A stretch of DNA of 64,000 nucleotides from Chrysomallon squamiferum (Eukaryota; Mollusca; Gastropoda; Neomphalida; Peltospiridae), in contig CM022671.1 in assembly GCA_012295275.1 (NCBI GenBank), forward strand, positions 22,522,822-22,586,821. Direction: 5' to 3'. The position numbers and the translations under genes are program-made. Below, piece by piece: positions 12,276 through 29,242 of the stretch (position 1 is the first letter of the stretch; every line of letters starts with the position of its first letter). The notes under the pieces were generated by a model that had not been told where the DNA came from, made no database searches, and saw only the letters and a program-made list of their open reading frames with translations.

Positions 12276-15143
12276 TTGTATCTTCTGGTATGTATGACCA
12301 TCACAGCGCAGATTTAACATAGTACAGCATTGAGACTTCCCAATGTTAATATTGTTAATCATTCATATCTGTAATTGTACTAATAAATGTTAGATCAGAT
12401 TATTTAAAGTAAAGTATTGAAAAGTAAAAGTATGTAACCAGCAGGTTTGTTTTAAAGGGCAGCTGGTAGAGAAATTCATATTGGCTTTCCAACAATGATT
12501 GTTGGTATCGTTATTAACCTTTTTTCATTGTACAGTACAAAGTATGTGGTATTAAAATGAAAGACATGTAAATAGAATGTAAGCATATTGAAACTGTAAC
12601 AACATTCCATCCATACAGGTATTATTTTGAGAACATCTGGATTTTCATTTAACTGTGTATTCGTATAAAGGACACAATGCTATACAGGTTGGGTAACAGT
12701 ATGGTAAATAGGAATGTTCTAGTTTCTGAGTTTTGTTGCTGATGTTAATGGTATTTTCAGGTGATTAAAGGCAATATAAATAGACTTAAAAAGATAATGA
12801 AGGCTTCATTTAATATATCCAGTTTAAAAATTATCTTCAAAAGGCTTCTGATTCACTCTAATGAACCTAATATTATAAGATAAATATATTGATTTTGGTA
12901 TGGCTTTTTTATCTGGCATAAAACATTCTTACGTTTTCTTGGAGTAAGCTTCAGTTTGTAGGCAGTTGTTTTGCAAAACTAAAGTTTCAAAAAAAAGAAA
13001 GAGTAACGTCTTCATTATCGATTGCTGTTCATTTGTTAGTTATTTTTAATTTGGGAACATTCTCTCAGATCTCAAAAGATTTTTGTTCTTGTAAATAGTG
13101 TCTGTCGCATGATTGTGCCATTCACATTTAATTTTTATGTTTAAAAAATTTGTTTGGCTAAACTGTCCGTCCAGAAACCCAAGACTGCTTTTTACAGTGT
13201 TAAGTGTAAAATGTCAAAAAGAATGTTTGAGTTTCACTTAAAGTGTTGTGAGCCTATTAGAGACCTATGTATGTGTACATTCAGAAAAATGATTCTTATT
13301 TTACACACAACTCATGCTTTAAAAATAAATAAAACGGACACATTAGTATGCTCTGTATGTTGTTTCAATAAATGTTCTAAATAAATAATATAATTACTGA
13401 TACAAAATGTCAAATATCAGAAGTTTAAATAATCAAACATATGGTTACAGATTAACGCAAGATACTTCAAGGGTAATGGTCTGTAATTTAGTTTCATATT
13501 CTTTTACTAACAACAGTAAAATTATTCTCTCTTCTTTTTTTTTTTTTTTTTTGTTCATTCCTGAAAGTGATATTCCATTCCAAATAGTGGATTAATAATT
13601 ATTTTGTCTGAAAGGTTGTATTCAGTTTATTCCATGATCAAAAAAAAATAAATAAATAAATGTACATTAAAGGTTTCACATTATTACTCTACCTGTAAAT
13701 GATAACAAATTGTTAATTCATCTGTGACAAATGTAAACATTCCAATATTTGATTTTATCTTTGATTCTTCTGTTTTAATTAACAGAAAATTATTACCATT
13801 CAAATATCAAAATATTTGAATTAAAAATGTGTCCTGTATGTCAAAACAAAACTAACATGACAATCTTTTACAGTGCGACTATTTGTTCTTCATTTTTACA
13901 AATCATCTTGTATTATCATACTTGTTCTACTGATAAGATGGTATTTAATGTTAACAGCTAGATCTAATTTTTATTGTTTTAATTTAGTTCTGTGTTGTAA
14001 ATTTTTTTTTTTTTCATTTTTTTTTTAAATCAATAAATATGAATATTGTTTCATTTTTTTGTTGTTGTTGTTGTTGTTTTAAGAGACATTGAGCGTGCCT
14101 GAGGATAAGTGAATATTGATGTTAACAAAACTACACATAGCAATATTGTATTTAAATAACAAAACTTCATTTCTTCAAATTAACCATTTAGCAAAAAGGG
14201 GGAAATTGCACAATACTCTGAATTATGCCTTACAAAAATAAATAAATTTAAAACTGGTTTTTCATGATAGCATTCACCAACCATCATTAATAATAAAAGT
14301 TTACCCAGTATTTAATTACAGACTGTCTTTCATTTTCAGAAATATTTTGGCAATGTTAATGTCACAGGAGACCAGTTAATAAATAAATAAATAAATAAAT
14401 AAATAAATATTAAAATTTTGTTCCATAGTTAATAAACAAGAACACTAAATAATGAAAGATTGATACTTTATTCAAGAAGACTGTGATTTCAAAACTTTAT
14501 TTATTCTGTTTTCTTTACATAATAAATGAATATAGCTGCAGAGAAGAAAACCTCTGCAAAATGATGAAATTAAACGCTGGACAGGAAATCATAAGTTAAC
14601 ACGAAGTATAAAAATATCTAATACTATATGAAGACAAAACTCATCCAGTATGAATTCCTTTAAGAAACTAGTAGATTAAAATAGTTTTACTGGAAAAATT
14701 ATATAAGTGTGCAAAAGTCAGTTTCACTTTCCTGCAATTTCAATTTTTATAATTTGACTGGTCAACATTTTTAACTCTACACACTACAAGGAGGAAAAAA
14801 AAACAAATAATAGTAAATTAACATATTTAATTCTGCAGTTTCTTTTCTTCTGACAAATCACATGCTGATTGTTTACTCACATGTCTAGTTTTTCTGAATA
14901 GTAATGACATTTATGTTTCATTATTTGTCAGACAATTTTAATAATTTTAATTTCATGATGGCAATTATTTTCTTTGGGGTGTATGTAAGCACTTTTGAAA
15001 TACTAACTATAATAAATTTCTTATTTCAAATTGAAAAAAAAATTAACCATACTAACGTGAAAATTTTGCGTATTTTTTATTGTATTTTTTTAAATGGAGT
15101 GGGGAAAAAAAAGTTCAATTGCACTTTTTGCCCCTGGATCTGC

Positions 15144-15149
15144 TTTATT
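15144..15149 (-). terminator. Candidate poly(A) signal for LRRC47
   Basis: TTTATT on the plus strand reads AATAAA on the minus strand, 116 bp past the LRRC47 stop. It is plausible by position but of low specificity in A+T-rich DNA. Confidence 0.35.
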
Positions 15150-15264
15150 ACTCAATATGACATTTATGATATCACTTACAAATTTTCTGATCCAAAAGTT
15201 TATATTTTTTATATTTCGGTATATCATGTCATTTCATAATGGTGCCAGTCCAAATCCAAGCACA

Positions 15265-19098
<3,834 letters not shown>

Positions 19099-19618
19099 GT
19101 TGTTTCTTTATTTCGTTTTCTCCTTTCAACAGCGCATCTGGGTTACACTCTTCCTTTCATTGACCTTTACTGTTATTTCAGTTAAGGTTTATTATGTGTT
19201 AAAAATAATTTCAAATATTAATTTTCAAGCTATAATTTTTGTTTTTAGTGTTTAACACATTTTTAAATGTCTAAACATAGGTAATTAATATAACACGTAA
19301 TTAATTACATAATTAAATCGCGTATTATTAATTCCGTTGTTAATTAATGTAAATAAAGAACAATGATTTTCTGTTAGTATAATTATATTATTATAACCTT
19401 TCACGTTAACTGTAAATCACAACCATCTGTTTATATAATTGCTTTATTGTAGTATTACTAAATGAGAAAAAACGCTGTTTATAATTCAGAATTAAATAAA
19501 TGAATGAATGAACGAAAGTTTAACGGCACACCATCACGAAAAACAGATCTGCAGTTGCGTGTCAGACAGATGTATAAAAAAAATTAAATATAAGATTAAA
19601 TAGTAAAAAAGTATAAAA

Positions 19619-19663
<45 letters not shown>

Positions 19664-20121
19664 TAAACATAAAGAGCTCTGCAAAATATGTGTAACATTT
19701 AATTGAAATATAGAATTTATTATAAAATTTATTATAATAAATAAATTATTATAATTAGTATTAAACTTGGTAATAAAAATATATATTCAAAATATAATTA
19801 GGTATTAAAAAACATAAAATTTTTGCATCAAAATACAATGGCAAATTATCCTAAAACAGTGATGGAATTCACTTAACACTAACAGTTGTAAAACGTTTCT
19901 CTTCAAAATTATTTGAAACCATTTCTGATGATCAGGAAACCAGATATGTTGTGTAGACTTGTTTTAATCATTACAGCCAAGCTTTGCTTACAGTGAATAA
20001 GGATCACCAAAAAAAAAGAAGCCCACAAGGCACATTATCATGTCACTTTTAAAATTTTTGTTTAATATAAATAATCTATGATAGGTCATAATTTATTCTA
20101 TCTTGTTTATGTAATATTTTT

Positions 20122-20123
<2 letters not shown>

Positions 20124-20171
<48 letters not shown>
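20124..20171. repeat. (AC)n microsatellite
   Basis: About 24 AC units in the LRRC47-SLC15A4 intergenic region. Confidence 0.95.
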
Positions 20172-20172
<1 letters not shown>

Positions 20173-21353
20173 GCACATATAATTCACTTATTTAAACTTA
20201 ATAAATTCCACTGAGTTTGTTTATTTGCTGTCATTGTTAACAAACCCTAGTATCTTGGGAAAACTAAAATAAATGTTTACAAACAATTATATAATGTACA
20301 TTTTGCTATTTAGTTCCTTTCAACAAAAGAAAAGGCACATTTTAGCTTCAGGACAGATCAGATTAATAAAATGTAATAATTATAGTTCAACAGCAACAAC
20401 AAAAACACAGGTCTAATTAAATCTTAATCATACAATGAATTTATTATTTTAACAAAACAACACACAACCATGTTAGACATTTTTTTATTTACAAAAATTA
20501 AAAAATTAAAATGATTAACTGTGTTAACATTATGATGAAAAATAAAGTGAAAGACACATAATTTGTTTTAAAAGTTTATCACAGATGTACGTAACAAATT
20601 GCTAATTTAGTAAATATTTGGATAGATCACCATAATGTAAAACTTCGATCACTGATTTTACAAGTGTAATGGATCTGACAGTCTTCCTGAGAGTGACTAC
20701 TGTGTTTGTCCCATTCAAACCTGAGCTCCTCTACAAGTATATCAAAGGCTGCTGTTTATGCCACCCTGTCTGTTGAAATACCAGTATTAAAACTTTACAC
20801 ATCTGGAAGATCTAACAGACTACAAAGTAATTTGTAAAGTTCATTTCCTTAGATATTTTAGTTTATACAAACACTAACTAATTTGTTTTATTGTTATATA
20901 CATCTAATGACAAACAGTTAAACTGAACTGTAAAGTTAAACTGAGATGTATGGAAGACAACTTGAATTAATATACTGCATTACTGTCACATGATCATTTA
21001 TGTCTGAATAATTCAGATTTTAAACATTATATACCGAGGCAGAAATACCCATATATATGCATGGACAAGCATGCTTGAATGCACAAACACAAACAGTCAT
21101 ACATAAAAAAACAACAAAAAAAAACAATTCTTGCCATATCTGAATAATCTGAAAAATTTCCATCAATGTTTTCTTTATGCCATTTCCTCATTTTTGATAT
21201 TTATGGATTTCTAAAATAACACTGACTTTTGAAACATTTCTCATTAAAATAACTGTTAATAATTATGTGCATGGATGCAAAGGTTATTAAGATTGTGTGG
21301 TGTTTATTTTCACTGTTTTGAATTTTGTATTAAGTACACAAACGTTAACATAC

Positions 21354-21355
<2 letters not shown>

Positions 21356-21434
<79 letters not shown>
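21356..21434. repeat. (GA)n microsatellite
   Basis: About 39 uninterrupted GA units, among the longest in the window. Confidence 0.95.
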
Positions 21435-21437
<3 letters not shown>

Positions 21438-22037
21438 ACATTACATGACCAATTTAAAAAGTAATAATACAAAGTTTCATATATATATATATATATAGCA
21501 TAAAGCAATGATTTAAAAGAAGTTCTGTAATAAATGACAATTCTTTGTAACATAATCACAACAACAAGAAATTATAGGAAAAGATGTTTCCTCAATGCTA
21601 CAAATAGCTCATATGTACACTAAACTGAAGTTAAAAAATGTTTAAAATCACATTTGTATTAATACTTATAATATGTGGTCATTACTGTCACATCATCAGG
21701 GTACTTAATTATCTGACTGTTATATCAAAATATAGTTAACTAAGAAACTATATATATATTATATATTAATTAATTAATTAATGGGCAGTTTAAAAAAGCA
21801 ATGATCTATGAATTACACAATGTAAACAAAACATAAAAAAGATGAAAAGACATTATAAACACAATACAGTGTCCACTGAAAAGGTTTTAAACAAAATTGC
21901 AAAAGATCAAACTTTAGTACAAAATATTAAATGATTATAAACAAATAAGAACTAGAATTTACACGTAAACATTAGATGCAAATCAAATAAAATAAAAAAT
22001 CCTTAAACAAAGGTAACGTCATCAAGCACTATATATA

Positions 22038-22709
22038 CAGTATACCCTCACCTATTCGCGGGTTAGGCTCTTAACCCTATCCCATCGTATGCTGGTATAC
22101 CAGGCTAGCGTCATAACGTCATAAAAACAAATGTTCGGTAAACCGCACAAACAATATCAAATTTTTTCAATTATTATTGCAATACAGTACGTATTTTTTT
22201 TATAAATGCATACACTGTATATACAGTGCATATTTTTTGTGACCGTGTATTAATAATGTTTTTAATTGCATATTATTACCTGAACTGTGCGTACTGTATT
22301 TATCTGTCTGTTTTGCCTTTAAATTTGTTCCACTTTCTGTCAATTCTAATACATATGCTGTACGCATAGAAAATTTACGGTGCAGTAATACAGTATGGGT
22401 AACTGTGCTATGCGGTGTTACTGTCCTCATGTACTTACGTTTCTTTCTGATTAAAATATTGTTTCAGTACAAAATTAAAATGTGTTTACATTATCACTAC
22501 TACATTAGTGAAATACATAACTGCATGCAATATTACTACATTATTACTGTATTAATGAGTAAGAGTGTCTTTAGAAAGTGTTTGGGAAGCATTTAGTACC
22601 GTATATAATCTCATAATAGACGTTTTAAAACTGCATCCAATATTCGCGGTTTTTCGCTATTCGCGGGGGGGTAAAGAACGTAACCCCCGCGAATAGCGAG
22701 TGAATACTG
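22038..22709. mobile_element. Non-autonomous pogo/Tigger-like DNA transposon (MITE) with TA target duplication
   Basis: The left end reads CAGTATACCCTCACCTATTC and the right end, reverse-complemented, reads CAGTATTCACTCGCTATTCG. These are imperfect terminal inverted repeats, each running into a GCGGG block, and the CCCTCGCTATTCGCGG style is typical of Tigger/pogo-type Tc1/mariner relatives. A TA dinucleotide flanks both sides (22036-22037 and 22710-22711). Sub-terminal hairpins are present: GGGTTA...TAACCC near 22059-22078, and a perfect 15-bp stem at 22655-22669 / 22684-22698. About 670 bp long with no transposase open frame, so it would need a transposase supplied elsewhere. Family assignment comes from end sequence only. 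Confidence 0.72.
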
Positions 22710-24577
22710 TATATAGTTTTTCAGTTTTTTCACTATAACTCTTAATATTTTGCATGAATAAAGATATACTTTAAAAAGGTTTGTTATGTGAAACTGTTTC
22801 CAAATGTGTGTGCATGTGTGCATGTTTGTGTACGTGTGTGTAATGATTTAAGAATTACGTATCAACCATCACTATATTCATCTTAATATTGTATAATTTG
22901 TAAACATGTATTACTGGTATCTGCTGTGTTTTATTAATGATTTCATCTCAAGCAACGTATCACCAATGCCATTACAAGCATAACTCCAGCTGTGCTTGAA
23001 CGTGTTCTTCAGCAGTGGAGGACACACATGGTTTTTCATATAAAATATACCCCCAATATATTTAATTGCATGATAAATGGAAATTATGCTAGTGGAATGT
23101 ATTCTGACTAGTAACAAAACTGCATTACTGATTTTTGGATATGTCATACTTATATTTAGCTTGTGTACATTTTATATAACCTGGATGTATATAACATTAC
23201 AAACCATCTCCTGGAATTGTATGACATTTCAAGAGTTATATAATTAAAAACATGGATAAATATTTTCTTGTAATGAGAAATTATAAATAATGCATAAAAT
23301 TTGTAACGTAATGTCATGATAAGTAAAATATTATAGTATTACTTTTGAATAATTAGAGAATTACAAACATTATGCTTTAAAATTTTCATTCTGAGGTATT
23401 TATATAATGCATATAATTTTATCTAATATTGTTAATGATAACACATTTACATTTTCATTGCAATGATCTGTAGGGCAAAACCTTCAAAATAAATGATGAA
23501 ATATTATGTTTTGGGATGTATGGAAATCATGGTTCATCAAAAACAATATATATATATATAAATTAAACAATAATTTAGAAAAAGCAATAAAAAAAACAAC
23601 AACAAACAGCTGTCATGTCAGTATATCAAATGTAAAAAAAGAAGACCATAACTGAACCTATGAGAATATCATCTATTGATTACTGCAGCTGATTTAAAAC
23701 ACTGAAACAGTATACTGGTAACTTGACTTGTTTTTTCTTTTCAATTATCTTTAACTTGATCTTTTTTATTAAAACACAATCAGCATGTGGCTTTTATTTG
23801 CAACATGAATAAAAGGAATTTAATTCATTGAAAGGAATATAATTTAAAATGAAATAATAGTTACTGTTGCCAGTATTATTAAAAATGAATGAAGGCTATC
23901 ATTTACAATAAAATAAAATAATAATAATAATAATAATAATACAAAGAACAATAATAATAATCATAAATTTATAAATCCTAAACAAATAAATAAGATATGA
24001 AACTCACTAATCATGATTTAACATGACAAAAATATTAAACTCAAAAAGTTTAAAATTATCTGTGTACATGTGTGCATGTCTGAATATGTATATGTATACA
24101 TATGATTGATAAAAAGACAATATACTTCATTATAAGTAAAAATGCACATTCATATATAAAGGACTTAAGTTACTTTTTTTAATGCTCTTGGCAAGAGTTA
24201 TGTATTTTCAGTCCCCATATAGAAGCTTCAGAAACAACATGTTACAATGTATTAGCGAACTGTTCTTCTAAAATTTAGGTCTCTTTTGGAATTAAATATA
24301 TCAGTAGTGTTGTCATGTCATTTAAACATTAGCATTTGGTTAATATATATATATTAGCAATAACAAACCACTTCATATGTCAAAAGGTTTCATACTGCTA
24401 GGGTTACAGCATCAGATTTTTTTTTTTTCTGTCCTTGCAGACAAATAGCTGACATTAGCAACAGGGTTTTTAATTTTATTATTATAATTTTTATTATTAT
24501 TATTATTATTTTTTTTTTTGTTAAAAAAAAATAAAAAAATAAAAAAATACTTAAACTAGTAATGAAATGTAAATACA

Positions 24578-25053
24578 TCAGTCGAGACCATCCATTAATC
24601 CACGGCCATTGGGTATGGCTGACGCAGGGTGCTGGAGTGATTTTTCAGTCACATGTATTTTCATTCTGTTACTGTCAGTCTCCAAATTCAGTACTCTGAC
24701 CACCACCAGGAACAGAAGTAGTCCAATGAACTCCACTCCGGCCAGAAAGTAGAAATAATAATCCAGGTGGCAGTCTATTAGTGACTTATTGCAGTTTTTG
24801 CGGCAACTGATGTTGTCGTGGATCCAATTGATGTTGCCAGATTTCTGATTGCTGATCCACACATCAGCTTCACTGAAAGCTGTGATTATGGCCGTTCCAA
24901 GCAAACTACCAATTCCAGAGAAGAAATAGAAGAGTCCCATTATAATTGCTTTCATGGAGTTGGGAGACATGGAATAAGCAAATTGGAGACCTACAAAAAT
25001 GATGAAGTAAAATTAGGCTTGTGTAAATATTTGTGTCAATATTTGTCAATAGG

Positions 25054-25114
<61 letters not shown>

Positions 25115-26201
25115 ATAAACATAGGATTAACAGTTTGTTTATGAATTGTCTGTTTTCACTAAACATCTAGCCCTTAGTTTTTAAGCATACTGTGTGTATA
25201 TCTACCAATTTGCTTCCTAAGAACAAACCCAAACCAAGTATAATGACAAAATTAAAGTTTGGTTATCAACTGCTAACAGTAAAGTTTATTGTAGTCATAT
25301 CAACAGGCTAAGTATTAATGTGATGTTAATTCTATCTACAGATGGAATTTAATTTTGGATATGCATTTTCTTATTTTCCAAAAGCCAGGAAACCAAGATG
25401 GCCACAAAATGTTGCATACCATTGCAGCTCACACAGAAAACATGATGCTAGGAGACTGCAAGGTTTTGTTCTGAAATTCTTCATATATGTCCATAATATA
25501 TTCAATACTTAGGAATATTTGTAAATAACGAAATCCATACAAAAGTTCAAAACAGTTTTTAACAAACCTGCTACACTTGTGAAGACCTCACTGATGCCAA
25601 TAAGAATGTACTGTGGAATCTGCCAAAGAATGCTGAAATCTGCTGCATTGTATCTGTTAGGTCCTGATTAAAAATAAAAGATAGTATTTTATTTAACTCC
25701 ATTAAACAGGAATATAGCATCTTTTTTATTCAGATTTTATGAACTGCAATAGTTTTGAGATATATTTTAAAAAGAAAGAAGAAATATAATGATATGGGAA
25801 AAAGTTAAAAGCCACTGGCCGATTGCTTATGAAAAAAATAATCCATGTAAGGGAAGAACCCTGATATACAGAATTATGTAAACAGGCAGACACATACACA
25901 TGAAATATTTCATGTCAAGAAATATTTACAGATATGGAAATACAAATATACCTATCATTTGGTTGATAGATTGATTAACACAAGAACTGGAATTTGTCCA
26001 AAAGGCATGAAGTCTGTAATGTTCCACAACTCCTGCTGCCAACATAGAAGCAATGGCAAAGAACATTCCCACAGCAATTCTTTTTATCATAGAGAAATTG
26101 TATCCTGCCTTGGCCAGTCTTGGGTAGATGCATCGATCAAACAGTGGAAGCAGCATGATCAGAACTAATATATCAAATAAAGACAACCAGGCAGGAACAA
26201 T

Positions 26202-26249
<48 letters not shown>

Positions 26250-29242
26250 TAATAATATTAAGAAGAAGAAGAAGAAGAAAAAAAAGAATATATATAATAA
26301 AATAATAAAGAATATAACAGCACTAAAAAAATAATAACAAAGGTATAACAGTATAATAACAGCAGTAGCAATAACAGTAATAATAATAATGGTGATGAAT
26401 ATAATAAAAATAAGAACAACAAAAATAAAAATAATAATGATAATGACTGACTGATACATTACATAGATCTGAACTATATATATAAACTACAAACCTCGGT
26501 TTGGTTTATGGTGTTGTTTTGCACATTAAAAGCTAACTTCATGCAAAGTCCTTGAACCAGAAAGGTTGTTTCCATCTAGAAATAAACAGACCAGAGAATG
26601 CATGTCCTGATTTATGTATATTAATGAATAAAAAAATAAAAAATAAAAAAAATAAAAAAAATAAAAATAAAATAAAATAAAATAAAATAAAATAAAATAA
26701 AATAAAATAAAATAATAAAATAAAATAAAATAAAATAAAATAAAATAAAATAAAATAAAATAAATTTAAAAAAATAAAAAAAATTAAATAAAATAAAAAA
26801 AATAAATAAAATAAATACCTGAAAATAAACAACCCAGTATGGAATGAAAACAGCAAACACAAAGAGTATCTTTTTCAATTTTTTCACATCTTCGACCAGT
26901 GAGTGGTGGAACATTCCACCATACATGTGTTTAGCATTGTCCAGAAATGTTATCTGTATATTTATAGGTTCAGCATCATCAACATCTGGTGCAGGGCTGA
27001 AGAAAAAGAAATAATGCAATTATTATTATTATTATTAAATTAGCTTTTGAATCTTGGCATATGAAAAGTCTTTTCTTAAAGAAATAATTAAGATTAATTT
27101 TTACATTAAATCAAATCACATCCATTTAATGATGTTATGAAAAAAAACCATCTTAAAAATCTAAACACAGTAACACTAAAAGCTAAAAAAAAAAAGGTTT
27201 TTATATTTTTTGGCAAATATGCATTTTGATTCAAAGAATTCTGCATTTTAAGTTTGTGTATGTCAACTTATAGTTGACATTTGAAAATATTTTTCCATTT
27301 TCAACAGTGAGATTTTCAAAAAAAAAAATTGTATTTTATTCTTTTTTAAATTTTGTGCATGAAATAAAACTTTGTACATGATAAGATAAACCATCTGGAA
27401 ATTGTAAGATATTGGCTATAAGATAGGGAATTCTGGATAAGAGATCCTCATATCATACCTCTGTTCCCTGGCTTTAATCAGATTTGATCTTCTTAATTTT
27501 CTGCGTTTTTTATTCTTAAAAGCTTCTCGAATGATTCGAAAAATGTTTGTTAATATGCTTCCTGTTGGGTTTTTTTTAATGAACACACACAATCCCACTA
27601 AAGAAGGAAAAGAAAAAAAAAAAGTTTTGTTACAGAAGTTACATTTATTTCAGTTCCAGTAAATAAGTTACTTATTTCTATGACTACCATCTAAATTTTA
27701 ATTATTTTTTTTTTTTTTTTTTCCTTTGTTGCAGCATGAAAAGAATAATCATCTGACAATAAAATTTATATTTATTTCAATAAATGAATTACATATATCC
27801 ATGGCAACAGTGTAAAAGTTAATAACAACTCTTCTTTCAGGAACAAAAATAATTACCTGATTACAAAAGTTATATTCTGTTCAGTTACAATAAATTAATT
27901 ACATTTCCATGGCAACAGTCTGAATTTTGTGTATTAATTTTTGTTATTGGAACAAGTAAAAATTAATTAATTGATTACAAAAGTCATATTTTGGTCAGTT
28001 TCAATAAATTAGTTAACAGGTTCTTAAAAAAGGAATATTGCTTTCAGTTGAAATTAATGATGTTCAAATGAGATTTTTGCACATTCCAGCTACTGCTCAA
28101 CTAAGCAGGTTTAATCTCTCATATTTCATTAGTAAAAATAGCTTTTTACATGATTTTTATAACAAATAATGGATGATATACCAAAACTAAATATGCAGGC
28201 TCCAACAAAAATACATAAACCAGCTGCAAGGAAACCATCAAAAAATATGTAATGCTGTTGCACCCATGTGATGACTGACAGGCCAATAAATGCACCCAGG
28301 TTGATGCACCAGTAGTACCAGTTGAAGAAGCCTAGAGTTGTCTCCTGACCTTCTGCAGTGACCTTAATAATTGTAATAAAATATTAATAGGCATAATTCT
28401 GTACAGAGGTGTATGGAAAATATCAAGTGTTTTCTAGAAATGTGGTATCAGTGAAATATAATAATAATAATAATAATAATAGAAGTAGTAGCAGTAGTAG
28501 TAGATGTAGTAATAGTAACACACATACATGCATACATATACTAGTACGTACATACATAAACATATTCATAAATTTCACATTTTACTTTATTTTCTTAAAT
28601 TTAGTAACAGTGTAAAAATAAAATATGTTTATTTATATGTTATTTATTTATTTGTTTGTTTGTTTGTTTGTTTGATTATACCTGATCTGCACCAAATGGT
28701 ACTAAGTTACTTTTCACTGAACCTGATCCAACACCTATAATGAAAAGAATTATAAAAACTAGCCAGGCACAATTTTCGTCAAACGGATTCTGGGTTGTTA
28801 ATTCAGAATTAACAGACGAGTTGTGGCTATTGCTCTTTGCTAGGCATACAGCTGGTAAATCGCTTCCTCTTTTCGTGGGAGCGAGGAGTGTTAGTATGGC
28901 ATAACCAATAACGTACAAAACGAGAGACAAGACGATTGTTTTGTATCTCCCTAGAACAGAATCTGCCAACCAACCACCGAACAAGGAAGTAATATACGTG
29001 ATGCAGAAAAGGAAAAACGTTGTTGTCACTGCATGATACGATATCCATTGGAAAGGTTGCTCATTTAGAAACAATACCAGGTTTCCGACGATTCCGTAAA
29101 ATGCAGTACGTTCCAGTATAACACATATTAAAATCGATCCTGCGGCAATACGCACGGAACAGACACTGCGTCTGGGTATCCCCAGTTCGCTGGCGCTCGG
29201 GCTTAAAAGAGGACTTCTCTCCCGCCTATCCTCTTCTCCCAT
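24578..29242 (-). CDS. slc15a4: SLC15A4/PHT1-like lysosomal proton-coupled oligopeptide/histidine transporter, complete, eight exons
   Basis: Minus-strand exons are 29242-28682, 28362-28182, 27597-27459, 26996-26819, 26575-26495, 26201-25952, 25663-25568 and 24990-24578. All junctions are GT-AG and the frame is continuous, giving 632 aa (human SLC15A4 is 577). The start is the ATG at 29242 in a strong context (AAAATGG). The frame stays open nine codons upstream but with no other ATG. The N-terminus has an acidic dileucine signal (ERSPLL, residues 8-13), as in mammalian SLC15A4, where it directs lysosomal sorting. POT-family signatures follow: ERTAFYG (44-50), [11 protein letters not shown] (from 89), FGADQ (183-187), [50 protein letters not shown] and [15 protein letters not shown] basic loop ([12 protein letters not shown]) follows the sixth or so membrane span. 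It should export histidine and di/tripeptides from endolysosomes using the proton gradient. It is divergent from TMEM132. Confidence 0.96.
25056..25114. repeat. (GT)n(TA)n compound microsatellite in SLC15A4 intron 7
   Basis: About 17 GT units run directly into about 12 TA units between exon 8 and exon 7 of SLC15A4. Confidence 0.9.
26204..26450. repeat. Compound (AAT)n/(AAG)n/purine-rich tract filling the next SLC15A4 intron
   Basis: The intron between exons 5 and 6 (26202-26494) starts with (AAT)n at 26206-26260 and (AAG)n at 26262-26280. It then degrades into AAT/AAC/ACA-type imperfect repeats for most of its length. The acceptor AG lies directly against the repeat. Confidence 0.75.
26625..26816. 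repeat. (AAAAT)n pentanucleotide tract filling an SLC15A4 intron
   Basis: The plus strand is AAAAT/AAAAAT repeats over about 190 bp. It ends a few bases from the exon 4 donor (26818) and takes up most of the 243-bp intron between exons 4 and 5. On the transcribed strand it is TTTTA repeats starting almost at the 5' splice site. Confidence 0.85.
27620..28025. repeat. Four-copy degenerate tandem repeat, about 107-120-bp period, in SLC15A4 intron 2
   Basis: A block of the form CAGTTaCAATAAATTAATTAC + TTTCCATGGCAACAGT + TTAATT recurs at about 27651, 27775, 27882 and 27996. The third and fourth copies share GATTACAAAAGT(T/C)ATATT upstream. The copies are diverged and the outer ones more so. Two copies carry CCATGGCAAC, an RFX X-box-like word. 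The block lies between exons 2 and 3. Confidence 0.7.

Larger units (their letters stand above)
9479..15264. other. Convergent UNC119/LRRC47 3' flanks, no gene seen
   Basis: This 5.8 kb stretch lies between two convergent stop codons and is uniformly A+T-rich. Open frames here are low-complexity (F, L, I and K runs), with no recognisable protein and no splice-joined coding signal. It contains a poly(T) tract at 9931-9961, (TTG)n near 14060, an (AAAT)n run near 14380-14408, the degenerate duplication at 12051-12275, and one of the two copies of the 27-bp shared word (9962-9988). Long 3' UTRs of either gene could occupy part of it. Confidence 0.6.
19099..24577. other. Intergenic between LRRC47 5' end and SLC15A4 3' end
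   Basis: No gene is seen in this 5.5 kb. It holds (ATT)n at about 19620-19663, (AC)n at 20124-20171, (GA)n at 21356-21434, short (TA)n runs near 21481 and 23550, (AAT)n near 23918-23940, and the pogo/Tigger-like MITE at 22038-22709. The SLC15A4 3' UTR must occupy the right-hand end and the LRRC47 promoter the left-hand end. The small open frames are low-complexity or isolated. Confidence 0.6.

Noticed and set aside
20600-20830. Possible retroelement or gene fragment in the LRRC47-SLC15A4 spacer
   Set aside because: The composition is a little more complex than its surroundings, but no frame is open for long and no domain is recognisable.
25926-26459. SLC15A4 exon 6 extended upstream through the AAT-repeat frame
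   Set aside because: The frame stays open through the repeat, but TTATTCAG at the exon edge is a normal acceptor and the family alignment begins exactly at [10 protein letters not shown].
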